Origin: Arthrobacter sp. AFG7.2
GTDB taxonomy: Bacteria; Actinomycetota; Actinomycetes; Actinomycetales; Micrococcaceae
Reading direction: 5' to 3'
NCBI RefSeq assembly: GCF_002892835.1
Contig: NZ_PJMB01000012.1
Span: forward strand, 62,001-126,000
DNA length: 64,000 nt
Shown one piece after another: positions 24,878-33,949 of this stretch (position 1 is its first letter; each line of letters starts with the position of its first letter). Made by a program: the position numbers and the translations under genes. The notes under the pieces were generated by a model that saw only the letters and a program-made list of their open reading frames with translations, was not told where the DNA came from and ran no database searches.

Positions 24878-26602
24878 ATGTTTCAGCAGATCCTCGACCC
24901 CATCGCCGGGTCCCTCTTGATTTCAGCCCTTTGCGCGGCTCTTCCCCTCGTCCTGCTCTTCGTCCTCCTTGGCGTCTTCAAGGTCAAAGCGCCCATAGCT
25001 GCCCTGGCCGGCCTGGCCCTGTCGCTGGTGCTGGCCATCGTCGGCTGGCAGATGCCGGTCAACCAGGCCCTGAGCGCCACCGCAGCCGGGATGTTCTACG
25101 GGCTGTTCCCCATCCTGTGGATCCTGGTGAACGCGCTGTGGATCTACCGCCTCACCGTGGCCACGCCGTGGTTCGAAGTCCTGGGGCGCACCATCCGCTC
25201 CATCTCCAACGACCTCCGCATTCTGGCGATCCTGATCGCGTTCTGCTTCGGCGCCCTGCTGGAATCCCTGGCCGGCTTCGGCGCCCCCGTGGCAATCTCC
25301 GCGGCCATGCTGATGGCCGCCGGCATGAAACCGCTCAAGTCCGCGATCGTCTCGCTGCTCGCGAACACCGCCCCCGTGGCCTTCGGCGCCATGGCCGCAC
25401 CCATCATCGCCCTCAACGGCGTCACCGGCCTGCCGCTGAACGAACTGTCCGCCATGGCCGGACGGCAGACGCCGTTCATCGCCCTGATCGTCCCGCTGCT
25501 GCTGGTCTTCATCGTGGACGGCCGCCGCGGCGTCCGGCAGACCTGGCCCGTCGCCCTCGTGGCAGGAGCCGCCTTCGGCGTGGCCCAGTTCGTCACCTCC
25601 AACTACTTCGCCGTGGAACTCACCGACGTCGTCGCCGCCGTCGTCACCGTGGCTGCGGTCCTGTTGATGCTCAAAGTCTGGCAGCCCAGGGAAACCGTGG
25701 GCATGGGAGGTGCCGTTGAGGCTGCCGCAGTCCCCGCCGTCGTCAGCGCCGGCGGAACCGGCGGCTCTGCACCACAGGAAGGTACGACGGCGGCACGCGG
25801 CAGCGGCGGCAGCGTCCTGCCTGCCGACCCCGCCATCCCCACGGACAACTCCCGGCCGGAAGCGCGCCAGATCTGGATGGCGATCGCTCCGTACCTGATC
25901 ATCATCGCGGTGTTCTCCGTGGCCCAGATCCCGTTCGTCAAGGCCTGGCTGACCCAGGTTGGCAGCGTCACGTTCGCCTGGCCCGGCCTGGAGATCACGG
26001 ATTCGGCCGGCAAGCCGGTGGCGGCCACCAAGTTCAAGCTTGACCACCTCAAGGCCACCGGCACCCTGCTGCTGTTCTCCGGCCTGCTCACTATGCTGCT
26101 CTACAAGATCACCGCATCCCAGGGCCTGCGCATCTACCGGGACACCGTGGTGCAGCTGCGCTGGACCATCGTCACAGTCACCGCGGTACTCGGCCTGTCC
26201 TTCGTCATGAACCTCTCCGGCCAGACCACCACCCTGGGCTTCGCCCTGGCCTCCGCCGGCGGCTTCTTCGCCCTGCTCTCGCCGCTGATCGGCTGGATCG
26301 GCGTGGCACTGACCGGCTCGGACACGTCCTCCAACTCGCTGTTCGGGCAGATGCAGGCCACCGCAGCCGAGCAGACCGGACTGTCTCCCGTGCTGATGGC
26401 AGCTTCCAACTCCTCCGCAGGCGTGATGGGCAAGATGCTGTCGCTCCAGAACCTGGCCGTTGCCTCGGCCGCGGTGGGCCTTGACGGCGCCGAGGGGACC
26501 CTGTTCCGGAAACTCATCGGCTGGAGCCTGGGCCTGCTTGCACTCATCACGGTGCTGATCTTCCTGCAGTCCACCCCCGTCCTGGGCTGGATGGTCCCCT
26601 GA
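24878..26602 (+). CDS. lldP: L-lactate permease
   Basis: A 574-aa LctP-family permease with 12 or more hydrophobic segments and family motifs LESLAGFGAPVAISAAMLMA near residue 130 and GSDTSSNSLFGQMQATAAEQ near 480. It takes up lactate, and often glycolate, with protons. The ATG at 24878 is chosen because GGAG lies six bases before it; GTG at 24851 lacks one. A Gly/Ser/Ala-rich loop near residues 290-330 contains a copy of the dispersed 14-base repeat. The dld gene starts one base after its stop. Confidence 0.88.
   Translation: MFQQILDPIAGSLLISALCAALPLVLLFVLLGVFKVKAPIAALAGLALSLVLAIVGWQMPVNQALSATAAGMFYGLFPILWILVNALWIYRLTVATPWFEVLGRTIRSISNDLRILAILIAFCFGALLESLAGFGAPVAISAAMLMAAGMKPLKSAIVSLLANTAPVAFGAMAAPIIALNGVTGLPLNELSAMAGRQTPFIALIVPLLLVFIVDGRRGVRQTWPVALVAGAAFGVAQFVTSNYFAVELTDVVAAVVTVAAVLLMLKVWQPRETVGMGGAVEAAAVPAVVSAGGTGGSAPQEGTTAARGSGGSVLPADPAIPTDNSRPEARQIWMAIAPYLIIIAVFSVAQIPFVKAWLTQVGSVTFAWPGLEITDSAGKPVAATKFKLDHLKATGTLLLFSGLLTMLLYKITASQGLRIYRDTVVQLRWTIVTVTAVLGLSFVMNLSGQTTTLGFALASAGGFFALLSPLIGWIGVALTGSDTSSNSLFGQMQATAAEQTGLSPVLMAASNSSAGVMGKMLSLQNLAVASAAVGLDGAEGTLFRKLIGWSLGLLALITVLIFLQSTPVLGWMVP
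25777..25794 (+). repeat. Dispersed repeat, copy B (inside lldP)
   Basis: GGAAGGTACGACGGCGGC is identical over 18 bases to copy C (44831-44848) and over the 14-base core to copy A. Here it is read in frame and encodes part of a low-complexity loop (EGTTAA), a place where an inserted sequence would be tolerated. Confidence 0.5.
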
Positions 26603-26603
26603 T

Positions 26604-29432
26604 ATGGCACCCCTGGACCTCGCAGGCCTCCGCGCCGCCGTCAACGATCCCGCCCAGGTCAAAACTCGGGCCATCGACCTTCACGCAAACGCGCACGACG
26701 CCTCCCACTTCCTGCTGATCCCGCAGGCCGTGGTCACCGCGGGAAGCGCCGCCGAAGTGGGCGGGCTGCTCCGCGCGAGCGCGGCCCAGGGCGTCCCGCT
26801 GACGTTCCGCTCCGGCGGAACCAGCCTCAGCGGGCAGGCCGTCACCGACGGCGTGCTGGTGGACGTGCGGCGGAACTTTCGGGACGTCGAAGTGCTCGAC
26901 GGCGGTGCGCGCGTCCGGGTGCAGCCCGGCGTCACCGTGCGGGCACTCAACGCCCGGCTGGCACCCTACGGCCGGAAGTTCGGCCCGGATCCGGCCAGCG
27001 AGGCCGCGTGCACCATCGGCGGGGTGGTGGCCAACAACTCGTCCGGCATGAACTGCGGCACCGTGGACAACGCCTACCGCACCCTCGAGTCCCTGACAGT
27101 TGTGCTCCCGTCCGGGACTGTCATCGACACCGGGGCGCCCGACGCGGACACCAGGCTGCGCACCCTGGAACCGGAGCTGTACCAGGGGCTGGCGCAGCTC
27201 GCGGACAGGGTGCGCGGGAACGGCGACTCGGTGCGCAGGATCCGCCAGCAGTTTTCTATGAAGAACACCATGGGCTACGGCCTTAATACACTGCTGGACT
27301 TCAGCAGCCCGGTGGACATCATGGCCCACCTGATCGTCGGCAGCGAGGGAACCCTTGGCTTCGTGGCCGAGGCCGTCTTCCGCACCATCCCGCGGCTGCA
27401 GCACGCCGCCACCGGACTGCTGGTGTTCCCGGACCTGCAGGCGGCCAACGCGGCCCTGCCGGCGCTGGTGGAAACCGGCGCGGCCACGGTGGAACTCATG
27501 GACGCGCTGTCCCTGAAGGTGGGACAGGCACTGAAGGGGACTCCCGCCGTCGTCCGCGACCTGGTGGTGCGGGACCATGCCGCGCTGCTGGTTGAATACT
27601 CGGCGGAAGGGCCGGGCCAGCTCGCGGAACTGCAGCACGGCGGCGAAAGCATCCTTCCGCAGCTCAGCCTGTCGGCCGAAACCCACTTCACGGGTGACGC
27701 CAAGGCACGGGCCGGACTCTGGCACCTGCGCAAGGGCCTGTACGCCTCAGTGGCGGGTGCCCGGCCGCAGGGGACCACCGCCCTGCTGGAGGACATTGTG
27801 GTGCCGGTGCCCGTGCTGGGCCGGACCTGCCAGGACCTGATCGGCCTGTTCGACAAGTACAGCTACGGCAACAGCGTCATCTTCGGCCACGCGAAGGACG
27901 GCAACGTCCACTTCATGCTCACGGACGGGTTCAGCACCGCCGAGGAGCTGGAGAGGTACAGCTCGTTCACCGAGGACATGGTGGACCTGGTCCTGGGCGA
28001 AGGCGGCTCGCTCAAGGCCGAGCACGGCACCGGACGCGTGATGGCGCCCTACGTGCGGCGGCAGTACGGTGATGAGCTGTACGGCGTCATGCGCAGGATC
28101 AAGGAGCTGTTCGATCCGCGCGGGATCCTGAACCCGGGCGTCATTTTGGACGACGACCCCGAGGCGCACCTCCGGCACATCAAGACGGCGCCGCCGGTGG
28201 CCGAAGAAGTGGAACGCTGCGTTTCCTGCGGCTACTGCGAGCCCGTGTGCCCCAGCAAGGACCTCACCCTGACGCCGCGGCAGCGCATCGTCACCCTGCG
28301 CGCCATTGAGGCCGCGCGGCTGGCCGGGGACACGGACCTGGTACAGCAGCTGGAAAAAGACTACGACTACGAATCCGTACAGACCTGCGCCGTGGACGGC
28401 ATGTGCCAGACGGCCTGTCCCGTGCAGATCAACACGGGACTGCTGGTCAAGCGGATCAGGCGCTCCGACGCCGGTCCAGTGGCGAACGGCGCCTGGAATG
28501 CCGCGGCCAAGCACTGGGAAGGGGTGACCCGCGGCGCGTCGCTGGCGCTCACCGTGGTGAACAAGCTGCCGGCCGCCGCGCTGGTCCCGCCCAACAAGGC
28601 GGCCCGGGCGGTGCTTGGAACGGACACCGTCCCGCTGTATTCCGCGGAGCTGCCGGGCGGCGGTTCCGTACGGAAGCGTCCGACGCCGGACCGGGCACCG
28701 GACGCCGTGTACTTCCCTGCATGCGTGGGGACGATGTTCGGCCCTGCAGGTGCCGACCAGTCAGGTTCGCCCGGTCCCGGCGTCCAGTACAGCTTCGAGC
28801 AGCTGTGCGAACGGGCGGGTATCACCCTGCTGGTACCGGAGGGCATCGACGGGCTGTGCTGCGGCACCCCCTGGTCCTCCAAAGGCATGGTGGCCGGCCA
28901 GGCGACCATGCAGGAGAAGACCCTGGCCGCACTCCGGGAAGCCACCCGCGACGGCGAACTCGCCATCATCAGCGACGCATCCTCCTGCACAGAGGGGCTT
29001 CGCCAGGCGGTGGAATCCGATGTTCCCCTGGTGGGGCAGCGTCCGCTGCGGATTGTGGACGCTGTGGACTTCGCGGCAGAACACATCCTGCCCAAGCTCC
29101 CGGACCACAAAAAGCTGGATTCGCTGGCCCTGCACCCCACCTGCTCGTCCACCCGCATGGGAATCAACGCCTCCCTGGATGCGGTGGCCGGTGCGGTGGC
29201 GGAGAAGGTGGACGTGCCCGTGAACTGGGGCTGCTGCGCCTTCGCGGGGGACCGCGGCATGCTCCACCCCGAGCTCACCGAGTCAGCCACCCGGAAGCAG
29301 GGGGAGGAGGTCGCGGACATGGGAGCGACCGCCCACGCGTCCTGCAACCGCACCTGTGAGTTGGGGATGACCAGGGCAACCGGGGCCGAGTACCGGCACG
29401 TGCTGGAGCTGCTGGAGGAAGTGACCCGCTGA
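26604..29432 (+). CDS. dld: FAD- and 4Fe-4S-containing D-lactate dehydrogenase type fusion
   Basis: A 942-aa fusion of a GlcD-like flavoprotein and a GlcF-like iron-sulfur protein. Residues about 40-460 hold the FAD_binding_4 and C-terminal oxidase domains (FRSGGTSLSGQAV, TIGGVVANNSSGMNCG). Two 4Fe-4S motifs follow, CVSCGYCEPVCP near 539 and CAVDGMCQTACP near 595. Two CCG-type motifs (CCGTPWSSKG and WGCCAFAGDRG) sit in the last third. It oxidises D-lactate or a related 2-hydroxy acid and passes electrons to quinone. It follows lldP directly, making a compact lactate operon. Confidence 0.9.
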   Translation: MAPLDLAGLRAAVNDPAQVKTRAIDLHANAHDASHFLLIPQAVVTAGSAAEVGGLLRASAAQGVPLTFRSGGTSLSGQAVTDGVLVDVRRNFRDVEVLDGGARVRVQPGVTVRALNARLAPYGRKFGPDPASEAACTIGGVVANNSSGMNCGTVDNAYRTLESLTVVLPSGTVIDTGAPDADTRLRTLEPELYQGLAQLADRVRGNGDSVRRIRQQFSMKNTMGYGLNTLLDFSSPVDIMAHLIVGSEGTLGFVAEAVFRTIPRLQHAATGLLVFPDLQAANAALPALVETGAATVELMDALSLKVGQALKGTPAVVRDLVVRDHAALLVEYSAEGPGQLAELQHGGESILPQLSLSAETHFTGDAKARAGLWHLRKGLYASVAGARPQGTTALLEDIVVPVPVLGRTCQDLIGLFDKYSYGNSVIFGHAKDGNVHFMLTDGFSTAEELERYSSFTEDMVDLVLGEGGSLKAEHGTGRVMAPYVRRQYGDELYGVMRRIKELFDPRGILNPGVILDDDPEAHLRHIKTAPPVAEEVERCVSCGYCEPVCPSKDLTLTPRQRIVTLRAIEAARLAGDTDLVQQLEKDYDYESVQTCAVDGMCQTACPVQINTGLLVKRIRRSDAGPVANGAWNAAAKHWEGVTRGASLALTVVNKLPAAALVPPNKAARAVLGTDTVPLYSAELPGGGSVRKRPTPDRAPDAVYFPACVGTMFGPAGADQSGSPGPGVQYSFEQLCERAGITLLVPEGIDGLCCGTPWSSKGMVAGQATMQEKTLAALREATRDGELAIISDASSCTEGLRQAVESDVPLVGQRPLRIVDAVDFAAEHILPKLPDHKKLDSLALHPTCSSTRMGINASLDAVAGAVAEKVDVPVNWGCCAFAGDRGMLHPELTESATRKQGEEVADMGATAHASCNRTCELGMTRATGAEYRHVLELLEEVTR

Positions 29433-29478
29433 CTTTCTGGGGCAGGGCTGGCGCCGCCGTTCCTGCTGGCGTCCGGTG

Positions 29479-29507
29479 TTGCCTGGCGGGGCGCGACTCC
29501 TTAGGCT
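29479..29507 (+). promoter_or_regulatory. Promoter of the MFS/ArsR pair
   Basis: TTGCCT (29479-29484) and TAGGCT (29502-29507) are exactly 17 bases apart, giving an expected transcript start close to 29514. The start codon is at 29547. Confidence 0.45.
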
Positions 29508-29512
29508 TACAA

Positions 29513-29536
29513 GTGCACATCAATGCACCTATGCAC
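29513..29536 (+). promoter_or_regulatory. Candidate ArsR operator
   Basis: The inverted repeat GTGCA-N6-TGCAC (29513-29528) is followed by a third TGCAC (29532-29536). It sits at the predicted transcript start, a usual place for repression by an ArsR-type protein, and the second gene of the operon encodes one. Confidence 0.45.
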
Positions 29537-29546
29537 AGGAGAGGCC

Positions 29547-30833
29547 ATGCTCACGGTCTTGCGGAACGCAACCTACCGGCGGCTGTTCGCCGCGCAGGTG
29601 GTGGCGCTGCTGGGTACCGGCCTGCTGACGGTCGCGCTGGGCCTGCTCGCCTTCGACCTGGCCGGCAGCAATGCAGGCGCGGTGCTGGGCACGGCCCTGC
29701 TGATTAAGATGGTTGCCTACGTGGGGGTCGCGCCGGTCATCAACGCCGTGGTGGCACGGCTGCCGAAGAAGCCTGTGCTGATCGTTGCGGACCTGGTGCG
29801 CGCCGCCATGGCCCTGTGCCTGCCGTTCATCACCGAGGCGTGGCAGATCTACGTGGTCATTTTCCTGCTGCAGTCGGCCTCGGCCACCTTCACGCCGGCG
29901 TTCCAGTCGCTGATCCCCTCGGTGCTGAAGGACGAACGGGACTACACCCGGGCCCTTTCCCTGTCCCGCCTGGCCTACGACATGGAGGCCCTGGCCAGCC
30001 CCGCCGCAGCCGCGCTGCTGCTGACCCTGGTTACCTATAACAACCTGTTCCTGGGGACCGTACTGGGGTTCGTGTTCTCAGCCCTGATGGTCGCCCTTAC
30101 CGTCCTGCCGCGGATGGAGGCCGCGGACGCGCCGGCATCGTCGCTGTGGCACCGGACCACCCTTGGCGCGCGGGTCTTCTGGCGGACTCCCCGGCTACGG
30201 TCCCTGCTGGCCCTGAACGTGGTGGTGGCCGCGCCCACCGCGATGGTGCTGGTCAACACGGTGGTCTACGTCCGTGACGTGCTCGGCCGCCCGGATACCG
30301 ACCTGGCGCTGGCCTTGGCCTGCTTCGGGATCGGCTCCATGCTGGTGGCACTGTCCGCGCCGCGGGTGCTGGAGCGTTTCGGTGACCGTGCGGTGATGCT
30401 GGCCGGCGCCGCCCTGGTTCCCGCAGCGCTCGCCGGCACCGCCGCCGTCGTCGTCCTCGCCCAACCCGGGGCAGGCTGGTGGTGGCTGCTGGGACTGTGG
30501 TTCGTCCTCGGCGCCGGCAACTCCACCATCCAGACGCCGTCGTCGCGCCTGCTGCGGGAGGCCTCCACCGAGGAAACCCGTCCCTACGTCTTTACCGCGC
30601 AGTTCTCGCTCTCGCACGCCTGCTACATCGTGGCGTACCCGCTGGCCGGGTGGCTGGGCGCGGCAGCCGGACTTGGCTGGGCGGCGCTGGCGCTGACAAT
30701 CCTTGCAATACTGGGTAGCGCAGGAGCCTTCCTGTCCTGGCCCCCGCACAGCAGCGCGGCGGCAGGCCCGCCGGCACTGGAGGAGCAGCCCGTTGAGCAG
30801 CCAACACAGCAGTCCTCGCCGCGTCGGCGCTGA
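29547..30833 (+). CDS. MFS transporter
   Basis: A 428-aa major facilitator protein with about 12 hydrophobic segments. The first begins at RRLFAAQVVALLGTGLL, and a loop with RLPKKPVLIVADLVRA after segment 2 resembles the MFS loop 2-3 motif. It has the layout of multidrug or metal-ion exporters such as the MFS_3 group. The ATG at 29547 has AGGAG at good distance; the frame is open to 29523. It shares an operon with an ArsR-type regulator that overlaps its 3' end, which suggests efflux controlled by metal or another toxic ligand. The substrate is unknown. Confidence 0.82.
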   Translation: MLTVLRNATYRRLFAAQVVALLGTGLLTVALGLLAFDLAGSNAGAVLGTALLIKMVAYVGVAPVINAVVARLPKKPVLIVADLVRAAMALCLPFITEAWQIYVVIFLLQSASATFTPAFQSLIPSVLKDERDYTRALSLSRLAYDMEALASPAAAALLLTLVTYNNLFLGTVLGFVFSALMVALTVLPRMEAADAPASSLWHRTTLGARVFWRTPRLRSLLALNVVVAAPTAMVLVNTVVYVRDVLGRPDTDLALALACFGIGSMLVALSAPRVLERFGDRAVMLAGAALVPAALAGTAAVVVLAQPGAGWWWLLGLWFVLGAGNSTIQTPSSRLLREASTEETRPYVFTAQFSLSHACYIVAYPLAGWLGAAAGLGWAALALTILAILGSAGAFLSWPPHSSAAAGPPALEEQPVEQPTQQSSPRRR

Positions 30834-31170
30834 GGAACCCTCACTCGTCCACGCGGTGGCGCCCGGCCCCGAGCTGCTCGAAACGGCCGCCGGTACGCTG
30901 CGGATGCTGGCCGAGCCCACCCGGCTGCACCTGCTCTGGCAGCTTGCCCAGGGCCCCAAAAGCGTCACGGAACTGACGGCCGCTGCCAGCGTTCCCCGGA
31001 CCGTCGTCAGCCAGCACCTCGCCAAACTGCGCCTGGGTGGACTGGTGGATACGCGCAAGGACGGCCGGCACGTCATCTACTCGCTGCGTGACGGGCACCT
31101 GATCCGGCTGATCCAGGAGACCATCAACCACGCAGACCACCGGATCACCGGCGAACCCGTCCATGGGTGA
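30793..31170 (+). CDS. ArsR/SmtB family winged-helix regulator
   Basis: About 125 aa with an ArsR-type winged helix: LRMLAEPTRLHLLWQLAQG, then VPRTVVSQHLAKLRLGGL and the wing TRKDGRHVIYSL. Two His residues near the C-terminus (INHADHRITG) could be part of an alpha5-type metal site as in nickel/cobalt sensors, but no Cys pair is present. The TTG at 30793 has GGAG seven bases upstream and overlaps the MFS gene by 41 bases; the longer frame from 30703 would overlap even more. Confidence 0.78.
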   Translation: MSSQHSSPRRVGAEEPSLVHAVAPGPELLETAAGTLRMLAEPTRLHLLWQLAQGPKSVTELTAAASVPRTVVSQHLAKLRLGGLVDTRKDGRHVIYSLRDGHLIRLIQETINHADHRITGEPVHG

Positions 31171-31233
31171 CACGTAGCCACTCCAGGTTTCCGCGTGGAC
31201 GGGCCGGGGCCAGTGTTTGTGGCGGTGGACGGT

Positions 31234-31737
31234 TTAGTCCTTGCCCTTTCCTTTGTCCTTCTCGGCTTCCTCGCGCTGCTTTTCGGCTTCCTCCTGGGCC
31301 TCTTCGAGCTGTTTTTCGGCTTCTTTGGCAGCCTCTTCCTGCTGCTTCCTCTCGTCCTCCGTCAGCGGGCGGTTGGGCTCGGGGGCTGACGGGGCTGACG
31401 GCGCTGACGGGGCAGGCTGGGGAGCGGGCGCCACGGCTGCCTCCAGCTCGGCGCGGATGGTGCTGATGGCGGTTTCAATCCGCGTTTTGCGTTCCTGGGA
31501 CACTTTGCCCTGGTCCGAGGCCGCAGCCACCTCCTGGTTCAGCTGCTGTAGCTCGGCGAGCGCTGCGGGGAAGTCCTGGGCTGTTGCCAGTTGCTTTGCG
31601 GCAGCCACGCGCGTCTGGAGTTGGCTGGCCACGGCATCATCCAGGTCACGGGGAGCGGAGCAGCCGGCCAGCAGTGCTGTACCCAGCAGCGCGGCCAGGA
31701 CTCCGGCCAGGAGCCTGTGGAGGGGAGACGGGTTCAT
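31234..31737 (-). CDS. Lipoprotein with charged coiled-coil tail
   Basis: A 167-aa protein. The N-terminus is a lipoprotein signal ending LLGTALLAGC (Cys near residue 25). The middle is helical (about 30-95, Gln/Ala-rich). A short Pro/Ala/Ser repeat region (PSAPSAPSAPEP) precedes a Glu/Lys-rich tail (KEAEKQLEEAQEEAEKQ) that should form a long charged helix, ending KGKGKD. The start overlaps the kinase stop as ATGA, so the two are co-translated and this may be an extracytoplasmic partner of the kinase. Confidence 0.75.
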   Translation of the reverse strand: MNPSPLHRLLAGVLAALLGTALLAGCSAPRDLDDAVASQLQTRVAAAKQLATAQDFPAALAELQQLNQEVAAASDQGKVSQERKTRIETAISTIRAELEAAVAPAPQPAPSAPSAPSAPEPNRPLTEDERKQQEEAAKEAEKQLEEAQEEAEKQREEAEKDKGKGKD

Positions 31738-33089
31738 GGCCTGACGCTTTCTTCCAGTTCCTTGAAGTGCTCGCCCAGCTGTCCTGGGATGGCCGGACCG
31801 GGATCCACCGGCGCGGGCGAGGGCCGCTGCATGGAGGCCAGCAGGACTCCGGCGAGGATCAGCACGACGACGACGACGACGGCGACGGCGGCCAGGAGCC
31901 ACAGCCGGCGGCTTCGGCCCGGTTTCGCCGGCGTCCGCTGTCGGGCAGGTTTCGGCTGTGCCCGGGCCGGGGCACGCGCCGGCCTATGCGGGACGGGATC
32001 ACGGGACGGCATGCTTGGGGCGGGCTGCCAGGATGTGGCGTTGGTTGCCTGGCTGTCGGGAAGGGCGGGCAGTTGCGATCCCTGCGGTGCCGGCTGTCCC
32101 TGTGGTGCCGGCGTTGCCTGTGGTGCCTGTGGACTCCCAACCACCCGGGTCCCGCCCGTGCTTGCGGCCAAAACCCGGGTGGGCGGATTGGGCGGCATCA
32201 GGGAGGTGTGTGCCTCACCAGCTTCCCGGGCCGGGAGGCTCCAGTCGGCGGCGGCACCCAGTGTCCTGGCGACGCTTCCGGCGTCGGGCCTGTCCTGCGG
32301 GTCCCGCGCTGTCATGCCGGCCAGCAGTGCTTTCCACTGGGGGCCCAGGGAATCAGGAATGACTGGATTCCGGGAAAGCCGGGCCACGGCGGCTTCCAGG
32401 GGCGGTCCGGGGAAAGCCACCGTTCCGGTGAGGGCCTCCAGCAGCACCAGGCCCAGGGAGTAGATGTCCGCCGGCGGCCCCACTGTATCCCCGCGTGCCT
32501 GCTCCGGGCTGAGGTAGGCGGCTGTTCCGGGGACCATGTTGGTGGCGGTGAGCCGGGCGCCGTCGAGCATTCTTGCAATGCCAAAATCAGCGAGTTTGGG
32601 CCTGAGCGGGTCGTCCGGCCCGTAGCGGGTCAGCAGGATGTTGGCCGGCTTGACGTCGCGATGCACAACGCCGCGGTGGTGGATGTAGTGCAGGGCCTCG
32701 GCCAGCTCAGCTCCCAGCCGCGCTGCCTCTTTGCCCGTCAGCGGGCCGGCTGCCAGCTGCCGCCGGAGGTCGGTTCCGGAAACGAGCTCCATCACCAGGA
32801 AGGGAACCTCGCGCTGGCCTCGATGCAGGGTCCCGGTATCGAAGAGCGTGACCAGGCCGTGGTGGTTCAGCTGCGCAAGCATCCGGGCTTCGGACTGCTG
32901 CCGGGCGAGTTCCTCGGGGTCTCTGACGTCGTCGCGGAAGATCTTCAGCGCCACATCCCGGTCCAGGACCTGGTCGGTGCCCCGGTAGACGCTTCCCATC
33001 CCGCCGTGGCCCAGCACTTCGCCCACCCGGTAGCGCCCGGCCAGGATGGTGCCGGCCAAGCCGGTGTCCGTCTCTTCGGTCATGGTCAC
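31734..33089 (-). CDS. Membrane-bound Ser/Thr protein kinase (PknB-like)
   Basis: A 451-aa protein. Residues 20-280 form a Hanks-type kinase: Gly loop VLGHGGMGSVYRG, Lys 49 in VALKIF, catalytic loop HRDVKPANILL with Asp 145, DFG at 168-170 and AAYLSPEQARGD. A Pro/Gln/Ala-rich juxtamembrane region (about 285-385) leads to a basic stretch and one membrane span (LWLLAAVAVVVVVVLILAG). Only about 35 residues follow outside, with no PASTA repeats, so ligand sensing must use a partner, perhaps the co-translated lipoprotein. A perfect hairpin lies upstream of the start. Confidence 0.88.
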   Translation of the reverse strand: MTMTEETDTGLAGTILAGRYRVGEVLGHGGMGSVYRGTDQVLDRDVALKIFRDDVRDPEELARQQSEARMLAQLNHHGLVTLFDTGTLHRGQREVPFLVMELVSGTDLRRQLAAGPLTGKEAARLGAELAEALHYIHHRGVVHRDVKPANILLTRYGPDDPLRPKLADFGIARMLDGARLTATNMVPGTAAYLSPEQARGDTVGPPADIYSLGLVLLEALTGTVAFPGPPLEAAVARLSRNPVIPDSLGPQWKALLAGMTARDPQDRPDAGSVARTLGAAADWSLPAREAGEAHTSLMPPNPPTRVLAASTGGTRVVGSPQAPQATPAPQGQPAPQGSQLPALPDSQATNATSWQPAPSMPSRDPVPHRPARAPARAQPKPARQRTPAKPGRSRRLWLLAAVAVVVVVVLILAGVLLASMQRPSPAPVDPGPAIPGQLGEHFKELEESVRP

Positions 33090-33112
33090 TGCCTTCCGTC
33101 AGCCTCCACTCT

Positions 33113-33143
33113 AGCCACGGCAGGCTCTTGCGGTGCCGTGGCT
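33113..33143. terminator. Perfect 10-bp hairpin
   Basis: AGCCACGGCA and TGCCGTGGCT enclose an 11-base loop. On the minus strand it lies between the DUF2795 gene stop (33208) and the kinase start (33089). It may end the DUF2795 transcript or be part of the kinase leader. There is no T-run. Confidence 0.45.
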
Positions 33144-33207
33144 GGAGCGGGCTTCCGCCGGGGCAGCCGGGTTGCGGAGCTGTCCTGGCGGATTCAGGGC
33201 TGCCGGG

Positions 33208-33405
33208 TCAGTTGCTGTCGGAAACGGCTGAGCTGACGGCCGTGGGGCTGTCGTACTCCTTGTCCGGGATGGCCTCAAGGGCCTCCATCACGTTGCTGTC
33301 AGCGCCGGAGTCCTTTGCGCTGGACAACAATGCTTCGCGGGTTGCGGGGTAATCCACGCCGCCAAGGAACTTTTGGATCTGGATCGGGTTCGGAGTTTCT
33401 GCCAT
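33208..33405 (-). CDS. DUF2795 small protein
   Basis: A 65-aa acidic protein with the DUF2795 pattern: IQIQKFLGGVDYPATREALL, then an acidic segment with YDSPTAVSSAV. DUF2795 proteins are short, soluble and of unknown function, often found near stress genes. GAAAGGACA before the ATG supports the start. Confidence 0.85.
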   Translation of the reverse strand: MAETPNPIQIQKFLGGVDYPATREALLSSAKDSGADSNVMEALEAIPDKEYDSPTAVSSAVSDSN

Positions 33406-33563
33406 GGTGCCAGTGTCCTTTCTGATGTCAGCTCTTATGCCTCCGGCTGCTCTTCCTGCGAAAAGGCCGCGAGGACTTCATCGTAGGCCTGGACGTTTCG
33501 AGAGGAAAAGGGCGGTGGATCCGTTGATGGCTGCCGGAACCGGGGGGATGTGCTGCTTCGCGG
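33406..33563. other. Short region with possible gene remnant
   Basis: Between the DUF2795 gene and the STAS-like gene, both on the minus strand. One minus frame ending at the TAA near 33433 reads NVQAYDEVLAAFSQEEQPEA, which looks protein-like and resembles the tail of the adjacent STAS-like family, but an in-frame stop upstream and lack of a start argue that it is a remnant or chance. The DUF2795 promoter is expected here. Confidence 0.25.
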
Positions 33564-33941
33564 CTAAGGCAGGGCCGGATCCTCGGACAGCCATGCCAGC
33601 GCCTCATCCTTCGACGTGAAGAACCGGGTGGGGTGGGCAGGGTGGTGCCGTGCCATGTAGAAGCCGGCAATGGCTTCGTCCACAGGGGAGGTGCCGACAA
33701 TTGCCGCCCGGGCGAGCGGCCACGAAGAGGCAAAGGCTTCCTGCGCTCGCCTGTCGATCCACGTCATGCCGGTCATTTCCACCAGCAGCGGCAGGGTCCG
33801 TCCTGCACTGAGGACGGTGGCGCGGTGCATCAGGGCCTTCGCGTCGCGTTCCCTGACCACAGCACCGGGATTCCACCGCATGCACAGGACCTGCCCGGAA
33901 AGCTCGATGATGCCGCTGGTTTCCTCAAGACCATCTTCCAC
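33564..33941 (-). CDS. STAS-like small protein, copy 1 (DUF7793-like)
   Basis: A 125-aa protein with an alpha/beta STAS or SpoIIAA-like plan: strand GIIELSGQVLCMRW, helix DAKALMHRATVLS, strand LPLLVEMTGMTWI, helix, AIVGTSPVDEAIAGFYMA and a C-terminal FFTSKDEALAWLSE. Members of this type are expected to be cytosolic and may take part in partner-switching signalling. The GTG start at 33941 lies eight bases after the stop of copy 2, so the pair is an operon. The phosphorylatable Ser of classic anti-sigma antagonists cannot be assigned. Confidence 0.7.
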   Translation of the reverse strand: MEDGLEETSGIIELSGQVLCMRWNPGAVVRERDAKALMHRATVLSAGRTLPLLVEMTGMTWIDRRAQEAFASSWPLARAAIVGTSPVDEAIAGFYMARHHPAHPTRFFTSKDEALAWLSEDPALP

Positions 33942-33949
33942 AGCGTGCC

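Noticed and set aside
24923..26674. Long open frame on the minus strand opposite lldP
   Set aside because: It is His/Gly/Asp/Gln-rich without any domain, as expected for the antisense of a GC-rich membrane protein gene, and lldP is well supported on the other strand.
26547..27725. 392-codon minus-strand frame opposite dld
   Set aside because: Composition is that of an antisense shadow; the FAD-binding motifs are on the plus strand.
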